Positions 45,850 to 56,739 of a stretch of 64,000 nucleotides of DNA are shown here, piece by piece. Every line of letters starts with the position of its first letter. Within the stretch, counting starts at the first letter, position 1. The notes beneath the pieces were generated by a model. The model had not been told where the DNA came from. It searched no databases and was given only the letters and a program-made list of their open reading frames with translations. The position numbers and the translations under genes were made by a program. Source of the stretch: Neobacillus sp. PS3-12 (GTDB lineage: Bacteria > Bacillota > Bacilli > Bacillales > Cytobacillaceae); NCBI RefSeq assembly GCF_030915385.1, contig NZ_CP133268.1, positions 3,384,001-3,448,000 of the forward strand. Reading direction: 5' to 3'.

Positions 45850-46542
45850 ATGATTCCTATCATTCATGTAAAATCTCGAATAAAAGGGTCAACAAGAGAT
45901 TATGCTTATCAGGTGATTAAAAATCAAATTATTAATCTAGAATTAAAGCCTGGCGTAAGAATATCGGAAAAAGAAATGGCTGAAAAATTAGCCGTCAGCA
46001 GAACTCCTGTGAGAGAAGCCTTTCTTAAATTAGCAAAAGAGGAACTGATCGAAATCTATCCGCAAAGTGGAACGGTTGTTTCAAAAATTGATTTAGACCT
46101 TGTTGAAGAAGCAAGGTTTGTAAGAGAAAACATGGAAAAAGTAATCGTCAGACTTGCTTGTGAACAATTAAATGAAAGCACTTTATTCTTGTTTGAAAAA
46201 AATTTAGCTCTACAGGAATTGTGCCTAAGGAAAGGGACATACCAACAACTTTTTCTGTTAGACAAAGAATATCATAAGATCTTTTTCGAGTCAGTTGGGA
46301 AAAGCAGGATATGGAAAATGATTCGCCAAATGAATAGCCATTTTGATAGATTGCGAGTTCTTAGACTTTTAGCTAAAACAGATTGGAATGTCCTCGTGTC
46401 TCAGCATCGAGAAATATTTGAGGCGATTGTTGAGAAAAATGACAATTTGGCAGTAGAACTTATGGAAAAACACCTTAAGCTGGTAAATTTCGAAAAAGAC
46501 GAAATTAAAGCTAGGTATCCAGATTACTTTACACAAAACTAA
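45850..46542 (+). CDS. GntR-family regulator (FadR/FCD subgroup)
   Basis: 230 residues. N-terminal winged HTH 13-75 (IISEKEMAEKL-like segment ISEKEMAEKLAVSRTPVREA) and an FCD ligand domain 85-220 with conserved metal/ligand residues (RFVRENMEKVIVRLA, LDKEYHKIFFE, QHREIFEAIVEKN). FCD regulators commonly bind sugar acids; next to uxuA this one is probably the hexuronate-type repressor. ATG 45850 has a poor ribosome site (AAAAGAG abutting), so weak translation is likely. Likely binds the CATACTAGTATG sites. Confidence 0.88.
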   Translation: MIPIIHVKSRIKGSTRDYAYQVIKNQIINLELKPGVRISEKEMAEKLAVSRTPVREAFLKLAKEELIEIYPQSGTVVSKIDLDLVEEARFVRENMEKVIVRLACEQLNESTLFLFEKNLALQELCLRKGTYQQLFLLDKEYHKIFFESVGKSRIWKMIRQMNSHFDRLRVLRLLAKTDWNVLVSQHREIFEAIVEKNDNLAVELMEKHLKLVNFEKDEIKARYPDYFTQN

Positions 46543-46557
46543 CAGGAGGTACGGAAC

Positions 46558-47646
46558 ATGCAAATGACATTTCGTTGGTATGGAGTAGGCAATGACTCCA
46601 TTACGTTAAAACAAATCCGCCAAATCCCTGGCGTCAAAGGGGTTGTCTGGGCACTTCATGATGTACCAGTTGGTGAAGTATGGCCTGCTGAAAAAATCGA
46701 AGAAGTAGTCAACCAAACAAATGAATGCGGTTTAAATACTGAGGTCGTAGAAAGCGTTAACATCCATGAGGACATCAAACTGGGGCTGCCAACAAGAGAC
46801 AAATACATCGAAGCCTATAAAGAAACGTTGAAAAATTTAAGCCAATTTGGCGTAAAAGTTGTCTGCTATAACTTTATGCCAGTATTTGATTGGTTCCGAA
46901 CAGACTTGTTTAAAGAAACAGAGGATGGCAGCACAGCATTATTTTTCGATGCCAAAAAAGTTCTCGCACTAACACCAGAACAAGTCGTTAAAAATATGGA
47001 AGAAAACGCAAAAGACTTTACACTTCCTGGCTGGGAACCTGAAAGATTAAAAGATTTGAAACTCGTATTCTCTCAATATAAAGATGTATCAGAAGCAGAT
47101 CTTTTGGAAAACTTAACTTACTTCTTAAAAGAAATTTGTCCGGTTGCCGAACAATGTGGTATTAAAATGGCGATTCACCCAGATGACCCGCCGTTCTCAA
47201 TCTTCGGGTTACCACGGATTGTCAAAAACAAAGAAGACATTGCGCGACTTTTAAACGCTGTTGACAGTCCATCGAATGGTTTGACATTTTGCTCTGGTTC
47301 CTTAGGAGGCAATCCAAACAACGATTTAGTTGATATTGTTAAAACTTTTACTGATCGCATTCCTTTCGCACATATTCGAAATGTTAAGCACTTTGAAGAT
47401 GGCAGCTTTATTGAATCATCTCACCGAGTAGAAGATGGTTCATTACCAATAACTGAAATCGTTAATACTTTCTACGAAAACGGTTTCGACGGCTATATTC
47501 GTCCCGACCATGGCCGACATATTTGGGATGAAGTATGCCGCCCAGGTTATGGCTTATATGACCGTGCATTAGGTGCTATGTATTTAATAGGTGCCTGGGA
47601 TACAAATGTGTTGTTGAAAAAGAAAGAATCGGTGGGCGCACTTTAA
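46558..47646 (+). CDS. uxuA: Mannonate dehydratase UxuA
   Basis: Converts D-mannonate to 2-keto-3-deoxygluconate in glucuronate breakdown. 362-residue TIM-barrel enzyme: MTFRWYGVGND start, VVCYNFMPVFDW, MAIHPDDPPFSIFGLPRI, TFCSGSLGG, HIRNVKHFEDGSFIESSH and RPDHGRHIW contain the metal-binding His, Cys and Asp residues. Ribosome site AGGAGG; only 15 bases behind gntR, so same operon. Confidence 0.95.
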   Translation: MQMTFRWYGVGNDSITLKQIRQIPGVKGVVWALHDVPVGEVWPAEKIEEVVNQTNECGLNTEVVESVNIHEDIKLGLPTRDKYIEAYKETLKNLSQFGVKVVCYNFMPVFDWFRTDLFKETEDGSTALFFDAKKVLALTPEQVVKNMEENAKDFTLPGWEPERLKDLKLVFSQYKDVSEADLLENLTYFLKEICPVAEQCGIKMAIHPDDPPFSIFGLPRIVKNKEDIARLLNAVDSPSNGLTFCSGSLGGNPNNDLVDIVKTFTDRIPFAHIRNVKHFEDGSFIESSHRVEDGSLPITEIVNTFYENGFDGYIRPDHGRHIWDEVCRPGYGLYDRALGAMYLIGAWDTNVLLKKKESVGAL

Positions 47647-47726
47647 TCCCTGATTGTCCCCCACCATGCTTGAAAAAAGATGATAGAAAAGGAATAATAT
47701 TTGTTCCTTTTCTTATATGCAAATAT

Positions 47727-47740
47727 TGAAAACGTTTCCC
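47727..47740 (+). promoter_or_regulatory. Probable cre (CcpA) site
   Basis: TGAAAACGTTTCCC, one mismatch to the cre consensus, in the gap between uxuA and the transporter gene. Confidence 0.6.
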
Positions 47741-47794
47741 TTGTTTTTGTGTTATTAAAAGTAAAAAAACTATTTTCTTTAAGGAGAGAAACGA

Positions 47795-49322
47795 ATGGAA
47801 TCTGCAAAAAGAAAGTTAACATGGAAGAACTTTATTGGTTATGGTGCAACGGATTTATTTGGCGGTGGTTTTCTTGCTGTAATGAGTGCTTGGATGTTAT
47901 ATTTTTACACCACATTTTGTGGAATCAGCCCGATTGCAGCAGGATCGATTATTGCGATCGCTCGTATTGTAGATGCAATAGCTAGTCCGACTATGGGTTA
48001 TATTACAGATACTTTCGGCAGGACGAAACTTGGTAAAAAGTTTGGAAAACGGAGGTTTTTCTTATTACTGGGAATGCCTTTAATGGCACTTTATGCTCTA
48101 ATGTGGATTGCCGGCATGGGTTACTGGTATTACTTAGTTACCTATCTTTGCATGGAATTTATTGCAGCAATGATCTTAATTCCATATGAAACCCTTGCAA
48201 GCGAAATGACAGACAACTTTGATGAACGTACAAAGTTATCTGCAATCAGACTGATCTATTCAGGACTGGCATCAACTTTAGCAACTTATGTACCTAGTTT
48301 ATTATTTGGACATTTCGGAAAAAATTCACCATCAGTATTCTTTTTTAACGGATTAATTTTCGCTGCCATTTTCTTCGTTGCATTATTCGTTACACATAGA
48401 ACAACATGGGATCGTAAGGAAACAGAAAGTGAACAAGAACCAGAGAAAGTTCCTTTTCTACAGTCTATCACAAAGCCTTTTGTTAGCTTGGCATCAACCT
48501 TTAGAATTAAAAGTTTTCGCCAGCATCTGTTGATTTATATTTGTTCCTTTACCGCAATGGATATGTTAAGTGCTGTATTTGTTTATTTCATTGTTTTTGC
48601 ACTGAATAAAGATGCCATTCTTGCAGCTAACTTATTGACGATTTGTGCGTTGCTTCAGATGATTTGTACACCATTATATGGTTGGTTGGTTCTCAAAATA
48701 GGTCCATCAAATTCAATGAAAGTAGCTTATACGTTTGTTGTAGCCGGTGTAGCCCGTAATTATATCATTATATTTCATACAGCCATCTTCAATGGTAACA
48801 GCTCTATATGCATTAGCCTTCATAATTGGATTAGGTAGAAGCGGCTTGTATTATATTCCATGGAATATTTATCCATTTATTCCAGATGTGGACGAGATGG
48901 TAACCCGCCAAAGAAGAGAAGGGATCTTTGCTGGAATCATGACCTTTGTTCGTAAAAGTACAACAGCTCTAGCAACATTTATAGTAGGTGTTGTTTTATC
49001 ATCAGGCGGATTCGTTTCCAAGGCAACAACGCAATCTCCTGAAGCAATCCATACACTTATCGGAGTTCTGGTTGTTGGAAATATCGGTCTTCTAGTCATT
49101 AGTTTTATTGTTGCAACTGTATTTAAACTTTCTAAGAAAAACCACACCATTTTACTTGCTGAAGTTAATAGATTAAAAAATAGCGGTTCTATGAAATCAG
49201 TAAATGCAGAAACACGTGATGTAGTTGAAATGCTAACTGGCTGGAAATATGAACAACTTTGGGGAAATAACAATGTGTCACCCCAGAAGCCTGTCCAATC
49301 AGACTTGAAAAAAGTAAATTAA
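47795..49322 (+). CDS. GPH-family sugar:cation symporter (single-base frameshift)
   Basis: Membrane transporter of the glycoside-pentoside-hexuronide family, likely importing the substrate of this cluster. About 508 residues and twelve helices once one base is removed at about 48752-48755 (GCCCG; an extra C): frame one ends VVAGVA and the other resumes VIISLYFIQPSSMVTALYAL. Early motifs YGATDLFGGGFLAVM and DTFGRTKLGKKFGKRRFFLL fit the family. As written the protein is cut after helix 9. The simple indel inside CCC suggests sequencing error, but inactivation is possible. Confidence 0.85.
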
Positions 49323-49385
49323 TTAATAGAAGCGCACCCATTTCTACTATAGATATGGGTTGCGCTATTATAGGGAGATGTTCTC

Positions 49386-50390
49386 ATGCTAAAAGTGGCG
49401 GTTATTGGTCTTGGAGATGTATCTAAAGTTCATCTGCAGGCAGTACAGGTAAACCCCAATGCCGAGTTAACAGCAGTATGCGATATTGACGAAACCTTAA
49501 AGGATACTGTTCCAAATGTTAACTTTTATACAGATTATCAGGAGATGCTAGAAAAGGAAGTGCTTGATTGCGTTCATGTTTGTTTACCGCACTACCTCCA
49601 TTATCCGATAACAATGGCATGTGTTGAAAAGGGGATTCATGTACTTCAAGAAAAACCATTAGCGCTAAATGTGGATGAGGGAGCAGCTCTGGCAAGACTT
49701 GAGGAAGAAAACAAGAATGTGAAAATTGGCATTTGTCTTCAAAATCGCTTTAATGAAACCTTTGAAGAACTGCAGGAGATCGCCAGCAGTGGAGAATATG
49801 GAAAAGTAGTTGGTATAAAAGGATTAGTCACATGGTATCGTCCGATAGAATACTATCAAACGAAGCCGTGGCGTGGCCAAATGAAGTATGCTGGCGGTGG
49901 TGTGATGATGAATCAATCGATTCATACACTTGACTTAATGCAGCTTATTGGCGGCAAAATCAAGACAATCAAAGGTTCTATTACTAATCTATTAAACTAT
50001 GATATTGAAGTGGAAGATACAGCATCTGCCAACATTCAATTTGATAACGGTGCATTGGGTTTATTTTTTGCGACCGTTGCCAACTCTGGTGATTCTAGTG
50101 TTGAGCTTCAGGTACTTTTTGAAAATGGAAAATTCACGATCAAAGACAGCATTCTGACCAGATTGAATGAAAATGGAAAAAAGGAAGAAATAATCGAAGA
50201 TCAAAAACTTCCAGGTGCAAAGTTCTATTATGGCGCAAGCCATGCAAAATTAATTAATCAATTCTATTCTTGTATTATCAATAATGATACCAATTATGTT
50301 CACGTAAGGGATGCTCTGACATCACTTGAAATGATTGCTACTATTTGTGAATCTTCCAAACTGCAAAAAGATGTAAAAATGAAAAATTAG
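49386..50390 (+). CDS. Gfo/Idh/MocA-family oxidoreductase 3
   Basis: 334 residues: KVAVIGLGDVSKVHLQAV nucleotide-binding loop, VLQEKPLAL near residue 97, and GGVMMNQSIHTLDLMQLIGG with the C-terminal His. The most canonical of the three family members in the cluster. Ribosome site TAGGGAG, directly behind the transporter. Probably acts on the imported sugar or its glycoside. Confidence 0.88.
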   Translation: MLKVAVIGLGDVSKVHLQAVQVNPNAELTAVCDIDETLKDTVPNVNFYTDYQEMLEKEVLDCVHVCLPHYLHYPITMACVEKGIHVLQEKPLALNVDEGAALARLEEENKNVKIGICLQNRFNETFEELQEIASSGEYGKVVGIKGLVTWYRPIEYYQTKPWRGQMKYAGGGVMMNQSIHTLDLMQLIGGKIKTIKGSITNLLNYDIEVEDTASANIQFDNGALGLFFATVANSGDSSVELQVLFENGKFTIKDSILTRLNENGKKEEIIEDQKLPGAKFYYGASHAKLINQFYSCIINNDTNYVHVRDALTSLEMIATICESSKLQKDVKMKN

Positions 50391-50734
50391 CGTATCCAGT
50401 AAAATAATTATAAGGATACTATGGTTTTGTATAGGGGCTCTTATCCAGAATTAAGGATAAGAGCTAATACCGACTAAATTCCAATTGATTACCTTTTTGT
50501 TTCCAAGATCACACAACAAAATAAAATGCAAATTATTAAAAGCGATTGAAAATTTGGACAACCAATACTATAATGAGCCTACAACTGCCATACTAGTATA
50601 GTATTGTACTGCTACTATGGTAATTGTGTGCAGGATATCCTATATAACAATGCTTTACAGTATTTTTGATTTTCAACTAAAGTAAACGGTTATTTTCTTA
50701 AACATAATCTTTACACAGCAAAGGGAGAATAAAA
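50391..50734. other. Intergenic with hairpin and operator
   Basis: 344 bp. A perfect 10-bp hairpin GCTCTTATCC/GGATAAGAGC (50437-50464) lacks a T run; an operator copy follows at 50587-50602. No gene. Confidence 0.6.
50587..50602 (+). promoter_or_regulatory. Third copy of the GntR-type operator
   Basis: GCCATACTAGTATAGT, eleven of twelve bases of the CATACTAGTATG palindrome, 133 bases before the UxuB-like gene; a looser half site TACTATGG follows about 15 bases later. Confidence 0.65.
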
Positions 50735-52357
50735 ATGTTAAAACTAAGCATTGAAGAACTCAAAACGAAAAAAGAACAATTTTCTGACCTAGGTATTAAA
50801 ACACCTGAATATGATTTTGAAAATATGTGGGATGGAACGAAAAAAGAGCCGATCTGGCTGCATTTCGGCGGCGGTAATTTATTCAGAGCCTTCCATTCCG
50901 TTTTACAGCAGCATTTAATTGAAAAAAGTGAAATAGATAAGGGAATTATTGTTGTATCAACCTTTGATGATGGTTTAATTCAAAATATCTATCATCCATA
51001 TAATAACTTAAGCTTGGATGTTGTCATGAAGGCAGATGGCAGCTTGGACATGGAAGTGATTGCCAGTGTTGCTGAAAGTATTGCTACATATAGCGGTCCC
51101 GAATCTTGGGACCGTTTAAAGGAAATTTTCCGCAACCCATCATTGCAATTTGTGACTTTTTCTATTACAGAAAAAGGCTACGATTTACGTGATTTAAATG
51201 GTGAAATTCGTCAGTCTTTCCGTGATGAAATTGCGAGAGGTCTCAAGCAGCCAAACCATACCATGATTATGGTAGCTGCACTTTTATATGAAAGATATCA
51301 GGCAGGACAAGCACCGCTTGCACTCGTTAGTACAGATAACTTTTCCCATAATGGCGACAAGCTGAAAGAAGCAGTATTCACAGTAGCTTCGATGTGGAAG
51401 GAAATGGACATTGTCGACAATGATTTTATCAATTATATCAATGATGAAGCAAAAATTACGTTCCCATGGAGCATGATTGATAAAATTACGCCTCAATCTT
51501 CGAAAATTGTATCGGATAAACTAACAGAACTTGGCTTTGGAAGTGCTGGAATGATTTACACTCGTCCAAATGGCCCAGCTATCGCTCCATTTGTTAATAC
51601 GGAAGAATCTGAATATCTAGTTATCGAGGATCGTTTTCCAAATGGAAGACCAGCTTTAGAAAAAGTAGGCGTATACTTTACCGAAAGAGAAGTTGTTGAT
51701 CAAGTCGAAAGAATGAAAGTTTGTACCTGCTTAAATCCACTTCATACTGCATTAGCAATCTTTGGCTGCTTGCTGGATTATACTTCAATTGCTGATGAAA
51801 TGAATGATGAAGACTTAAAAGCACTAGTTGAAAAGATCGGCTATGTTGAAGGCATGAAAACTGTGACAGATCCTGTTATCATCGACCCAATGCAATTTAT
51901 TAAAGAAGTCATTGAAGTTCGTTTCCCGAATCCAAATAATCCGGATACACCACAGCGGATTGCGACAGATACGTCACAGAAACTTGGCATTCGCTTTGGA
52001 GAAACTATCAAACTGTACGTTGAAAGAGAAGATTTGAACGTTGCAGATTTAACATTTATCCCATTAACAATTGCTGCTTGGTGTCGTTACCTGATGGGCA
52101 TTAATGATGAGGGTAAAGAAATGAATATTAGCCCAGACCCACTTTTAGATGAAGTACAGCAATATATTAATAAAATCGAATTAGGAAACACTGATTCAGT
52201 GGGTACAAACTTACAACCAATTTTGTCAAATCAAAAGATCTTTGGTATTGACTTATACGAGGCCGGTTTAGGCTCGAAAATAGAAGGATTCTTCAAACTG
52301 CTTATCACAGGACCAGGCGCAGTAAGAACAACAATAAACAGCCAAATCAATTTATGA
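50735..52357 (+). CDS. Mannitol dehydrogenase/fructuronate reductase family enzyme (UxuB-like)
   Basis: 540-residue polyol-specific long-chain dehydrogenase. N-terminal NAD-binding domain with IWLHFGGGNLFRAF and VVSTFDDG; C-terminal domain with MIDKITPQ, and MKVCTCLNPLHTALAIFGCL carrying the catalytic Asn-x-x-His region. With UxuA encoded nearby, reduction of D-fructuronate to D-mannonate is the likely reaction. No UxaC isomerase or KDG kinase/aldolase is present in the window. Ribosome site AAAGGGAG. Confidence 0.88.
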   Translation: MLKLSIEELKTKKEQFSDLGIKTPEYDFENMWDGTKKEPIWLHFGGGNLFRAFHSVLQQHLIEKSEIDKGIIVVSTFDDGLIQNIYHPYNNLSLDVVMKADGSLDMEVIASVAESIATYSGPESWDRLKEIFRNPSLQFVTFSITEKGYDLRDLNGEIRQSFRDEIARGLKQPNHTMIMVAALLYERYQAGQAPLALVSTDNFSHNGDKLKEAVFTVASMWKEMDIVDNDFINYINDEAKITFPWSMIDKITPQSSKIVSDKLTELGFGSAGMIYTRPNGPAIAPFVNTEESEYLVIEDRFPNGRPALEKVGVYFTEREVVDQVERMKVCTCLNPLHTALAIFGCLLDYTSIADEMNDEDLKALVEKIGYVEGMKTVTDPVIIDPMQFIKEVIEVRFPNPNNPDTPQRIATDTSQKLGIRFGETIKLYVEREDLNVADLTFIPLTIAAWCRYLMGINDEGKEMNISPDPLLDEVQQYINKIELGNTDSVGTNLQPILSNQKIFGIDLYEAGLGSKIEGFFKLLITGPGAVRTTINSQINL

Positions 52358-52393
52358 TTTTAAAGAAACTTATTTTTCAAAGGAGAAAACAGA

Positions 52394-54882
52394 ATGAAAG
52401 TAAGCACTAAGATTTTAGCTATAAAAAATTACGATCAATACTTAGAACTTGATACAAATGCGGCTAAATATAGAATTTTTCTATTAAATGATGATATTGT
52501 CAGAATTCGCTGTACTTTCGATGAAGAATTTGAACAAGAAGCTTCTTATTCTTTAGTTCTGACCGCTTGGGAAGACAAAATGGATGATTTGTTAAAAGGG
52601 GAAAGAAAAAGAGTAGCCGCAATCACCCCGAACTATGAGGACTTAGGCACTCATTTTCAATTAACAACACAAAACTTAATAATCAATCTTTATAAAGAAC
52701 CTTTTGCGATTGTAATTACCGATAAAGAAGGAAACATCCTGCATTCTGATTTGAAAGAAAGAGGGTATGTGCAAGACAAGCAGGGAAGGATTTATCATTA
52801 TTCCTTCATGAAAGATGAAGATTATTTCTACGGATTTGGTGAAAAAGCTGGCTATTTAAATAAGAAGAAACGCAGAATGAGAATGCATAATGTGGATACG
52901 ATTGGCTATGATTCAGAATATACGGATCCACTTTATAAACACATTCCATTTTATGTAAAATTTAACAATCAGAATAACATTGCAAGCGGAATCTTTTACC
53001 ACAATTCTTATGATTCTGTTTTTGATATGGGCTGCGAAAGAAGCGGATACTTTGACAAATTCAGTTATTTTTCTGCTGAAGGAGGAGAAATGGATGTATT
53101 CTTTATTAACGGGCCAGAAATTAAAGATGTAATCAAAAATTACACCGAACTGACAGGAAAAACGGCGCTGCCTACAAAATATTCCTTGGGATATATGGGC
53201 TCAACCATGTATTATACTGAACTGGACAAGGATTCGGATGAGGCGATCCTTAACTTCTTGGATAAATGTAAAGAAGAAGGAATTCCTTGTGATGGTTTCT
53301 TTTTATCGTCTGGATATACGACTGGAGAAAATGGAAAACGATATGTATTTAACTGGAATTATGACCGCTTCAAAGACCCTAAGAAATTTGTGCAGGAAAT
53401 GAAAAATAAGGGTGCTTCACTTGCTCCTAATATTAACCGGGTATGTTAACCACCCACCCATTATATAAGGAGTTCGATGAAGCAGGAGCATATATAAAGG
53501 ATGAAAATGAAGATAAATCAATAACTGACCGATATTGGGGCGGACCGGCATCATTTGTCGACTTTACGAATCCAAAGGGCCGGGAATTATGGAAAAAGCA
53601 TTTAACAGAAGCGTTAGTTTCTAATGGAATTACCTCCATTTGGAATGATAACAATGAATTTGAAATCAATAATCCGGAAGCCATTTGTTATTTTGAAGGT
53701 CTAAAGAAAGAAGTGGGTGCTTTAAGGCCGCTTCTGCCAAATCTAATGGCGTTTATGGCTAAAGAAACAATTGCTGAAGTGGCTCCGAATGTCAGACCTT
53801 ATATTACAAACAGAGCAGGATTTGCAGGAATTCAACGTTACGCTCAAACATGGGCAGGAGATAATAACACGAGCTGGAAAAGTTTGAAATTTAATGTTCC
53901 TGTCATTCTTGGAATGGGACTTTCAGGAGTTGCCAACCAAGGATGTGATATCGGAGGATTTTTTGGACCTGCACCAGAGCCGGAACTTTTTGTGAGATGG
54001 GTTCAGAATGGAATTTTCCAGCCAAGGTTTTCGATCCACTCCTGTAATACGGATAATACCGTTACAGAACCATGGATGTATCCTTCCTACACAAAATATA
54101 TTAAAGATGCAATCAAACTCAGATATAAATTAGTGCCATATTTGTATTCCTTGCTGTTTGAAGCTTCTACTGTGGGTTCACCAGTGATGCGACCTTTAGT
54201 CTATGAATTCCAAAATGATCAAAAGGTGCTGGAAGAAAGCTTTGATTTTATGCTTGGAAACTATATCCTAGTGGCAAATGTTCTGGAAAAAGGCCAAAAA
54301 ACAAGACAAGTTTACCTTCCAAAAGGAGCAACATGGTTTGATTGGAATACAAAACAGGAATATCAAGGCGGGCAGACCGTTGATTTAGATGTTACATTGG
54401 ACTCTATTCCAATGTTCTTCAGAAGTGGTGCCATTATTCCATTGAGTGAAGATTTGATGAATATTCACAATGATTCAATCGAAACACTCAAGTTTCTTAT
54501 CGAGCCATCAGAAGATTCAAGCTTTGTTCTGTATGAAGATGATGGTACCACCAATAACTATAAAAATGGTGAATATCTAAAAACAGCTATAACCGTTAAG
54601 AAAGACAGCGGGGTTACCATTTCATTTGAAAAAGAAGGAAAATATGACCAACAGGCTAAGGATGTAGCGATCGATTTGATCTGCAGGGAAATCGCACCTG
54701 TCAATGTAAGTTTAAGCGGTAGACAAATACCTATGTTCCTGGATAAAAAGCAATGGGAAGCAAGCCAAGAAGGATGGTATTTTGATATCGAGCAAAAAAC
54801 TGCAAAGATTAAGTATGCAAATATAAATAAAAGCTACGACCTTAAAGTTAACTTTGATGTGAAAGACTTAATATCTATTTAA
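52394..54882 (+). CDS. GH31 glycoside hydrolase (single-base frameshift)
   Basis: 829 residues if one base is restored at about 53434-53440 (ATTAACCGGG should read ATTAAACCGGG, giving NIKPGMLTTHPLY). N-terminal beta-sandwich to about 240, then the TIM barrel with YGFGEKAGYLNKK, SIWNDNNEFE (nucleophile Asp; usual WNDMNEP is altered), WAGDNNTSW (acid/base Asp), and a C-terminal domain. GH31 members cleave alpha-glucosides, alpha-xylosides or sulfoquinovosides; no signal peptide, so it acts on imported sugars. As written it splits into two frames, either an error or inactivation. Confidence 0.87.
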
Positions 54883-54885
54883 TGG

Positions 54886-54917
54886 TAAAATCCCTCTCTT
54901 TTGGAGAGGGATTTTTT
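54886..54917 (+). terminator. Terminator of the sugar-acid cluster
   Basis: AAATCCCTCTC/GAGAGGGATTT hairpin with T run. Confidence 0.85.
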
Positions 54918-54987
54918 AGCTAATAAGAAAATCAATTCTTCATAAAATAGCCATAAATTTGATAGGAGAAATATGTTAATCTAATAA

Positions 54988-55085
54988 CATAAATTAATAG
55001 CGGGCTTAGAGTCTCGGAGAAAGCCATAAAAATGAACAGGAATGATAAGAAACCTTCCTGTCAGTTTTTATGGCTTTTTTGTTTG
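54988..55085 (+). promoter_or_regulatory. Leader with terminator before glpA
   Basis: AATTAATA, then GGAGAA, then a terminator AAAGCCATAAAAA...TTTTTATGGCTTT with an inner CAGGAA/TTCCTG stem and TTTTTTG. The layout resembles the GlpP leaders before glpK and glpD, although the first block is diverged; antitermination by GlpP is likely. Confidence 0.6.
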
Positions 55086-55120
55086 CCTAAAAAGAAAAAA
55101 ATCCCTTGGAGGGAAACAAA

Positions 55121-56739
55121 ATGGTAAAAATGATTGAAACCGAAGTAATCGTAATTGGCGGTGGGGCCACTGGTGCGGGTGTGCTCCGGGATTTGGCACT
55201 AAGAGGCATTAAGGCGATATTGATTGAACAACAGGACCTTGGGCATGGAACTTCGACACGTAACCATGGATTGCTTCATTCCGGTGCCAGATATGCTGTA
55301 AGGGACGAAGAAGCGGCGAGCGAAAGCTACTGCGAAAACTTGATCTTAAAAAAAACCATCCCGGGATCTATTGAACCAACAGGCGGATTTTTTGCAAAAG
55401 TAGTGGAAGATGAAGATGCCTACGTCAAAAAGTGGATCGATGGGTGTAAAAAGGTAGGTATACCTGTTGAGGAAGTTTCCATCGGCAAGGCTTTAAACGA
55501 AGAGCCTTTCCTTAATCCATATGTACAAGCAGTTTACAGGGTACCGGATGGTGCAGTGGATGGCTTTACCTTGGTTGTCGATGTTGTAGCGGACGCTGTG
55601 GCCCATGGTGCAAAGGCACTTACCTACCACGAAGCAACTGGAATCATAACGAGAGAAAGCCATGTTGCAGGTGTTAGGGTCCGTGATGTTTTTACCGGTG
55701 AAGAAAAAGAGATCTATTCGAAGTTGATCGTGAATGCATCAGGCCCATGGGGAATGAAAATTGCCCAATTTGTCGGAATTCCTTTAAAGATCATCAACAA
55801 TAAAGGAATGTTGGCCATTTTTAACCACCGTTTTAATAAAAATGTGATTAATCGACTCCGTATGCCCGAAGATGCCGACATCTTTGTACCAGCCCATAAT
55901 GTAACAATCTTTGGAACAACTGGAATCAACGTAGAAGATCCAAATGATTTTTCATTGGACAGACTGGAACTTGAGGAAATGATGAATGAAGGAAAAGCCC
56001 TTATTCCTTCGATAAATGAAATGCGCCTGATCCGTGCATTTAGCGGGAGTCGCCCGTTGTATCAAGAATCATCAGTCTCAGATTCGAGCGGTAGAAGGGT
56101 TACCCGCGGGATTGCATTATTGGACCATGGAAAACGGGACGGCCTTGAGGGTCTGATTACGATAACGGGGGGAAATTAACCACATTTCGTTTGATGGCGG
56201 AAATGACAGTGGACCTGGTTAGTGAAAAGCTCGGGGTCAGCGTAAAGTGTACGACGGCGGAAGAAATTGTCCCTGACCGTAAAGTGAGCGGCTATTTTAA
56301 AGAAATAGATTTGGCACCTGTGGCTAAACATAAATTGATTCATTGGGCAGGAACAAAAGCTAGTAAGATTAATACGTCTTTAAAAGAAGATGACTCTAGA
56401 ATGGTTGTCTGTGAATGCGAGCAAGTTACATGGGGAGAGATTGAATCCGTTATTCCTGAAAATGGCCACTTCCATCTTGGGGATATCAGGAGAAGAACTC
56501 GCTTGGGAATGGGACCGTGTCAGGGGACGTTTTGCAGTCATCGGGCTGCAGCACTTGCGGTTCAAAAAGGAAAAGCAAGCATTGAAGAAGCAGAGTGGGC
56601 ACTGCAAGAGGCTATTTTCGAAAGACAAAAAGGAATAAAGGTTGTCGCAACAGGAGAAACAGCCAAGCAGCTGCAGCTGATGGAAGCAATTTACGGTGTG
56701 TCACTGGGAATGAAAAAGGAGGAGTCGCAATATGTATGA
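55121..56739 (+). CDS. glpA: Anaerobic glycerol-3-phosphate dehydrogenase subunit A (single-base frameshift)
   Basis: FAD-dependent oxidation of glycerol-3-phosphate to DHAP. 539 residues once one A is restored at about 56166-56175 (GGGGGGAAATT), joining LITITGG to KLTTFRLMAEM. FAD site VIVIGGGATGAG at residue 8, STRNHGLLHSGARYA, and a C-terminal BFD-like [2Fe-2S] domain with CECEQVTW and GMGPCQGTFC. ATG 55121 follows GGAGGG. Start of glpBC overlaps, giving a three-gene operon. The homopolymer indel suggests sequencing error. Confidence 0.9.
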
